Shown one piece after another: positions 5,909 to 7,915 of a stretch of 7,915 nucleotides of DNA. How positions within the stretch are numbered: the first letter of the stretch is position 1; each line of letters opens with the position of its first letter. This stretch comes from Chloroflexota bacterium. Lineage in GTDB: Bacteria; Chloroflexota; Limnocylindria; Limnocylindrales; CSP1-4. The notes beneath the pieces were generated by a model, which was not told the DNA's origin, did no database searches, and worked only from the letters and a program-made list of their open reading frames with translations. The position numbers were made by a program, and so were the translations under genes. The stretch is taken from contig JACDAV010000198.1 of assembly GCA_013695255.1 (NCBI GenBank), positions 1-7,915 of the forward strand, in the 5' to 3' direction.

Positions 5909-6367
5909 TCAGTCCGCGCCGGGCTCCGGATCGGTCAGCGGCATCATCCACTCGGGCGCCGGGCTCATGACCCAGAAGACGTGCGCCGGCTCATCGCCGA
6001 TCACCCGGTTCCGGATCGTGTACCCCGCGGGCCAATGGACGACGTCGCCGGCTCCGAACACGAACCAGCCGCGCTCCCCATTGCCCTCCCAGTCGGCGCG
6101 GATGCGTCCGGCGAGGCACAGGTAGACCTCGTCGTGGTCGCCGAGATGGGGGATCCCGCCGGCCATCGAGTGCATGTCCGGGTCGTCGGGGACGAACGCC
6201 CAGCCGGCATCCGCGTCCGGATCCGACCAGAACGCCCCGGCGTACAGCCGCTGCTGGCCGGTCGACTCCGGCGTCACGAGCCGGACCGATCTGGACGCCG
6301 GGTTGTTCAGCCTGGCATCCGCCCGGGACATGGAGAACGCCTGGGGGCGGCTGCGACGCTGTGCCAT
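5909..6367 (-). CDS. Small cupin-domain protein with a partly degenerate metal site
   Basis: This 152-residue protein contains one cupin beta-barrel. Motif 1 is seen as PHLGDHDEVYLCLAG (73-87), with H74, H78 and E80 followed six residues later by G87. Motif 2 is GAGDVVHWPAGYTIRN (105-120). The motif 2 histidine expected three residues after PxG is I118, and motif 1 has G76 where the second His of HxH should be. The metal site is therefore altered or lost, or H78 and H111 substitute. Small single-domain cupins serve as isomerases, dioxygenases, or ligand-binding and regulatory proteins. The ATG at 6365-6367 has GAGG five bases upstream and lies seven bases after the stop of the preceding amidohydrolase, so it is the last gene of that minus-strand operon. 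A second in-frame ATG at residue 13 is possible but has less support. The 3' end faces the convergent fusion gene with only 10 bases between the stops. The role is probably linked to the same catabolic step; the exact reaction is unknown. Confidence 0.82.
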   Translation of the reverse strand: MAQRRSRPQAFSMSRADARLNNPASRSVRLVTPESTGQQRLYAGAFWSDPDADAGWAFVPDDPDMHSMAGGIPHLGDHDEVYLCLAGRIRADWEGNGERGWFVFGAGDVVHWPAGYTIRNRVIGDEPAHVFWVMSPAPEWMMPLTDPEPGAD

Positions 6368-6374
6368 GCTGGCC

Positions 6375-7541
6375 TCACGCTTCAGGATGGGGATCGTCGC
6401 CCGCCGATCGCGAGCGTAGCGGGGCAGTTCGGATGGCCGGGATGCGCAGCAACCGGGCGGTCGTCCCGCCCATGAGCTGCGCCATCTCGGCGGCATCGAG
6501 GAAGGTGCAGTAGCGCTCGATCCAGGCCCGGGACTGGCGGTACGTGCAGAAGCGGTTCTGGAACGGCATGTCCGTGCCCCACAGGAGCCGATCCGTGCCG
6601 ATGTGATCCACCATCGCCTCGAGGACAGGCTGGCAGGCGGCCCACGGATAGTCGAACAGGTCCCCGATGCGGACCGGGAAGCTGACCTCGATCGACAGGT
6701 TGGGCCGGTCGCGGAACGGACCCCACATGGGGCCGGGCACCTCGATGCGGTCATCCACGACCAGGTCCCGCCACGGGAAGCCGTGGGTGATGCTCGCCTG
6801 CACGTCGGGATAGCGATCCATCCAGCGAACCAGCGTCCACATCTCGTCGAGGAACCCCTGGCGCGGGTCTGTCGAGCCGGGCTTCGCACCGAGCGTGAAG
6901 AAGATCGGCACGTCCAGCTGGCTCACGGCATCCCAGAACGGCCGCCACGCGGGCTGGTCGAAGCCCTCCGCCCCGACCATCCGGTAGGCATAGGCCGGGA
7001 TGACCTTGAGCGCGTGCAGGCCGTGGACCTCGATCGCCTCGACCGCCTGGCCGATGACGGCGTCGGGCTCCGTCGGGATGCGCCACTCGTCCACGGGACC
7101 CATCGCGCGCAATCGTTCTGGATGGCCGCGGACGCACGACGCCAGGTAGGCCACATCCTTCGACAGCGTGGCATCGGCGTGGAGCAGCGCCCAGTCGATG
7201 CCCGCGTAGTCCATCTCGCCGATCAGGGCGCCCGGCCCGAACTCGAGCGTGTTCGGGGGCAGAAAGTGCTTCGTGTAGTCCTCGCCCTCCACCGTCCAGA
7301 CGAGACGCCCCTGTTCACGATCGACCCGGAAGTCGCGACCGGGCGCCAGCCGCAGCCCGGCCTCCTCGGTCGCCTCGAGAAGCACGGCCGCGTCGCCCGG
7401 AGCGCGATCGCGGACGCGGAAGGCGGGCTGATGGTGCTGGCCGTACGCCCACTGCCAGAGGCCCAGATGCGCGTCGACGGTCGGATGACCGGCGAGCGTG
7501 TCCGGGGCCGTGAAGCAGTAGGCGTGGGAGTCGACGATCAT
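6375..7541 (-). CDS. Amidohydrolase_2-family protein with replaced metal ligands
   Basis: This 388-residue TIM-barrel protein is of the amidohydrolase-related (Amidohydrolase_2) type, a family that includes lactonases, hydratases and non-oxidative decarboxylases such as ACMSD. The fold signature is clear: IVDSHAYCF at the N-terminus, HALKVIPAYAY (K179), QASITHGFP (H253) and RLLWGTDMPF (D324) near the end, followed by the usual TARLLRI helix. The first motif is HxY (H6, Y8) instead of HxH, and the strand that normally offers another His reads VPIFFTLG. H6, H253 and D324 remain. The substrate segment 21-110 is longer than usual and rich in aromatic and His residues (QWAYGQHHQ). The start ATG at 7539-7541 is 15 bases after the permease stop, with only a weak ribosome binding site, which fits co-transcription. 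It probably handles a compound imported by that transporter, either without metal or with a different ligand set. The reaction is not determined. Confidence 0.84.
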   Translation of the reverse strand: MIVDSHAYCFTAPDTLAGHPTVDAHLGLWQWAYGQHHQPAFRVRDRAPGDAAVLLEATEEAGLRLAPGRDFRVDREQGRLVWTVEGEDYTKHFLPPNTLEFGPGALIGEMDYAGIDWALLHADATLSKDVAYLASCVRGHPERLRAMGPVDEWRIPTEPDAVIGQAVEAIEVHGLHALKVIPAYAYRMVGAEGFDQPAWRPFWDAVSQLDVPIFFTLGAKPGSTDPRQGFLDEMWTLVRWMDRYPDVQASITHGFPWRDLVVDDRIEVPGPMWGPFRDRPNLSIEVSFPVRIGDLFDYPWAACQPVLEAMVDHIGTDRLLWGTDMPFQNRFCTYRQSRAWIERYCTFLDAAEMAQLMGGTTARLLRIPAIRTAPLRSRSAGDDPHPEA

Positions 7542-7556
7542 CCGGTCTGGGCCCGA

Positions 7557-7915
7557 TCAGCGCTCCTTGGAGCCCCGCGGATCCAGCGCATCCCGCAGGC
7601 CGTCGCCGACGAAGTTGACGGACAGGACGAAGATGACCGTCGCCACCGCCGGCGGGATCCACTGCCACGGATTGCGCTCGAGGGTCGTGACGGAGCGCGC
7701 GGCGTTGAGCATGTTGCCCCAGCTGGGCGTGGGTGGCTGGACGCCGAGGCCGAGGTAGCTGAGGCCCGCCTCGAGCAGCACCGCGGAGGCCACTCCGAGG
7801 CTCGCGTAGACGAGCAGCGGTGCAATCGCGTTGGGCAGGATGTGCCGCGTGACGATGGCCGTATCGCGCAGGCCCACGACGCGTGCGGCGGTCGCGAAGT
7901 CCGACTCCCGCAGGA
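7557..7915 (-). CDS. ABC transporter permease, DppC/OppC type, C-terminal part (runs off the window)
   Basis: The last 118 residues of an inner-membrane permease of the dipeptide/oligopeptide/nickel ABC importer class are present; the start is beyond base 7915. The EAA loop that contacts the ATPase is visible as ATAARVVGLRDTAIVTRHILPN (the A-A-x3-G-x9-I-x-LP pattern). It is followed by a membrane helix (LLVYASLGVASAVLLEAGLS), the family hallmark YLGLGVQPPTPSWGNML and a second helix (IPPAVATVIFVLSVNFVGDGL). The protein ends in GDGLRDALDPRG, as DppC-type permeases normally do, so the 3' end is natural. No frameshift is seen. It should pair with a DppB-type permease, two ATPases and a periplasmic or lipoprotein binding protein encoded to the right. 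The amidohydrolase and cupin genes follow 15 bases and then 7 bases apart, which suggests one transcript. The substrate of such importers ranges from peptides to sugars, so the transported compound is unknown. Confidence 0.93.
   Translation of the reverse strand, partial: LRESDFATAARVVGLRDTAIVTRHILPNAIAPLLVYASLGVASAVLLEAGLSYLGLGVQPPTPSWGNMLNAARSVTTLERNPWQWIPPAVATVIFVLSVNFVGDGLRDALDPRGSKER

Noticed and set aside
4242..6125. Long plus-strand open frame of about 625 codons over the fusion gene
   Set aside because: It is a frame shift of the amidohydrolase fusion with Arg/Gly/Pro-rich translation and no recognisable motif. The true frame carries all conserved residues.
6368..6889. N-terminal extension of the cupin frame upstream of 6367
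   Set aside because: The frame stays open, but this segment is a shadow of the amidohydrolase gene. The ATG at 6365-6367 has a ribosome binding site, and cupin homology begins after it.

Overview
The window comes from a GC-rich (roughly 70%) bacterial genome. Codon third positions are almost all G or C, genes are tightly packed, and intergenic gaps are short. The mix of an opp/dpp-type ABC permease, Amidohydrolase_2 proteins, a Gfo/Idh/MocA dehydrogenase and a cupin would suit a soil or sediment heterotroph, for example a GC-rich Chloroflexota or Actinomycetota lineage. That placement is inference; no marker gene is present. I see no rRNA, tRNA, CRISPR, insertion sequence, integrase or phage gene, and no gene-free stretch longer than 300 bases. 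The longest gap is 174 bases (3044-3217), and it holds the clearest regulatory signal in the window.

Layout, left to right. (1) Positions 1-1155 (+): a PLP-dependent group II decarboxylase / sphingosine-phosphate-lyase-like protein, probably cut at its N-terminus by the window edge. (2) Positions 1146-2405 (-): a 12-helix MFS-type membrane protein whose stop overlaps the stop of gene 1 by 10 bases. (3) Positions 2573-3043 (+): a small unrecognised protein, divergent from the MFS gene. (4) Positions 3044-3217: an intergenic region with a perfect 18-base palindrome sitting on a plausible promoter. (5) Positions 3218-5898 (+): a two-gene operon joined by an ATGA overlap, made of a Gfo/Idh/MocA oxidoreductase and a 513-residue protein with two amidohydrolase-like halves. 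The first half has lost its metal ligands and the second keeps them. (6) Positions 5909-7915 (-): a convergent operon read right to left, made of the C-terminus of a DppC/OppC-type ABC permease, an Amidohydrolase_2 protein and a small cupin. Its promoter lies beyond the right edge.

Working model (inference). The two convergent operons look like parts of one catabolic locus. An oligopeptide-type ABC importer would bring in a small polar substrate. The NAD(P)-dependent dehydrogenase would oxidise it, and the Amidohydrolase_2 proteins (lactonase, hydrolase or decarboxylase type) and the cupin would process the product. The palindrome resembles operators of FadR/FCD-type GntR repressors, which often control sugar-acid and organic-acid catabolism. 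The substrate cannot be read from the sequence. The most unusual items are the inactive-plus-active amidohydrolase fusion, the 18-base operator with a possible 10-codon leader ORF, and the second amidohydrolase with replaced metal ligands.
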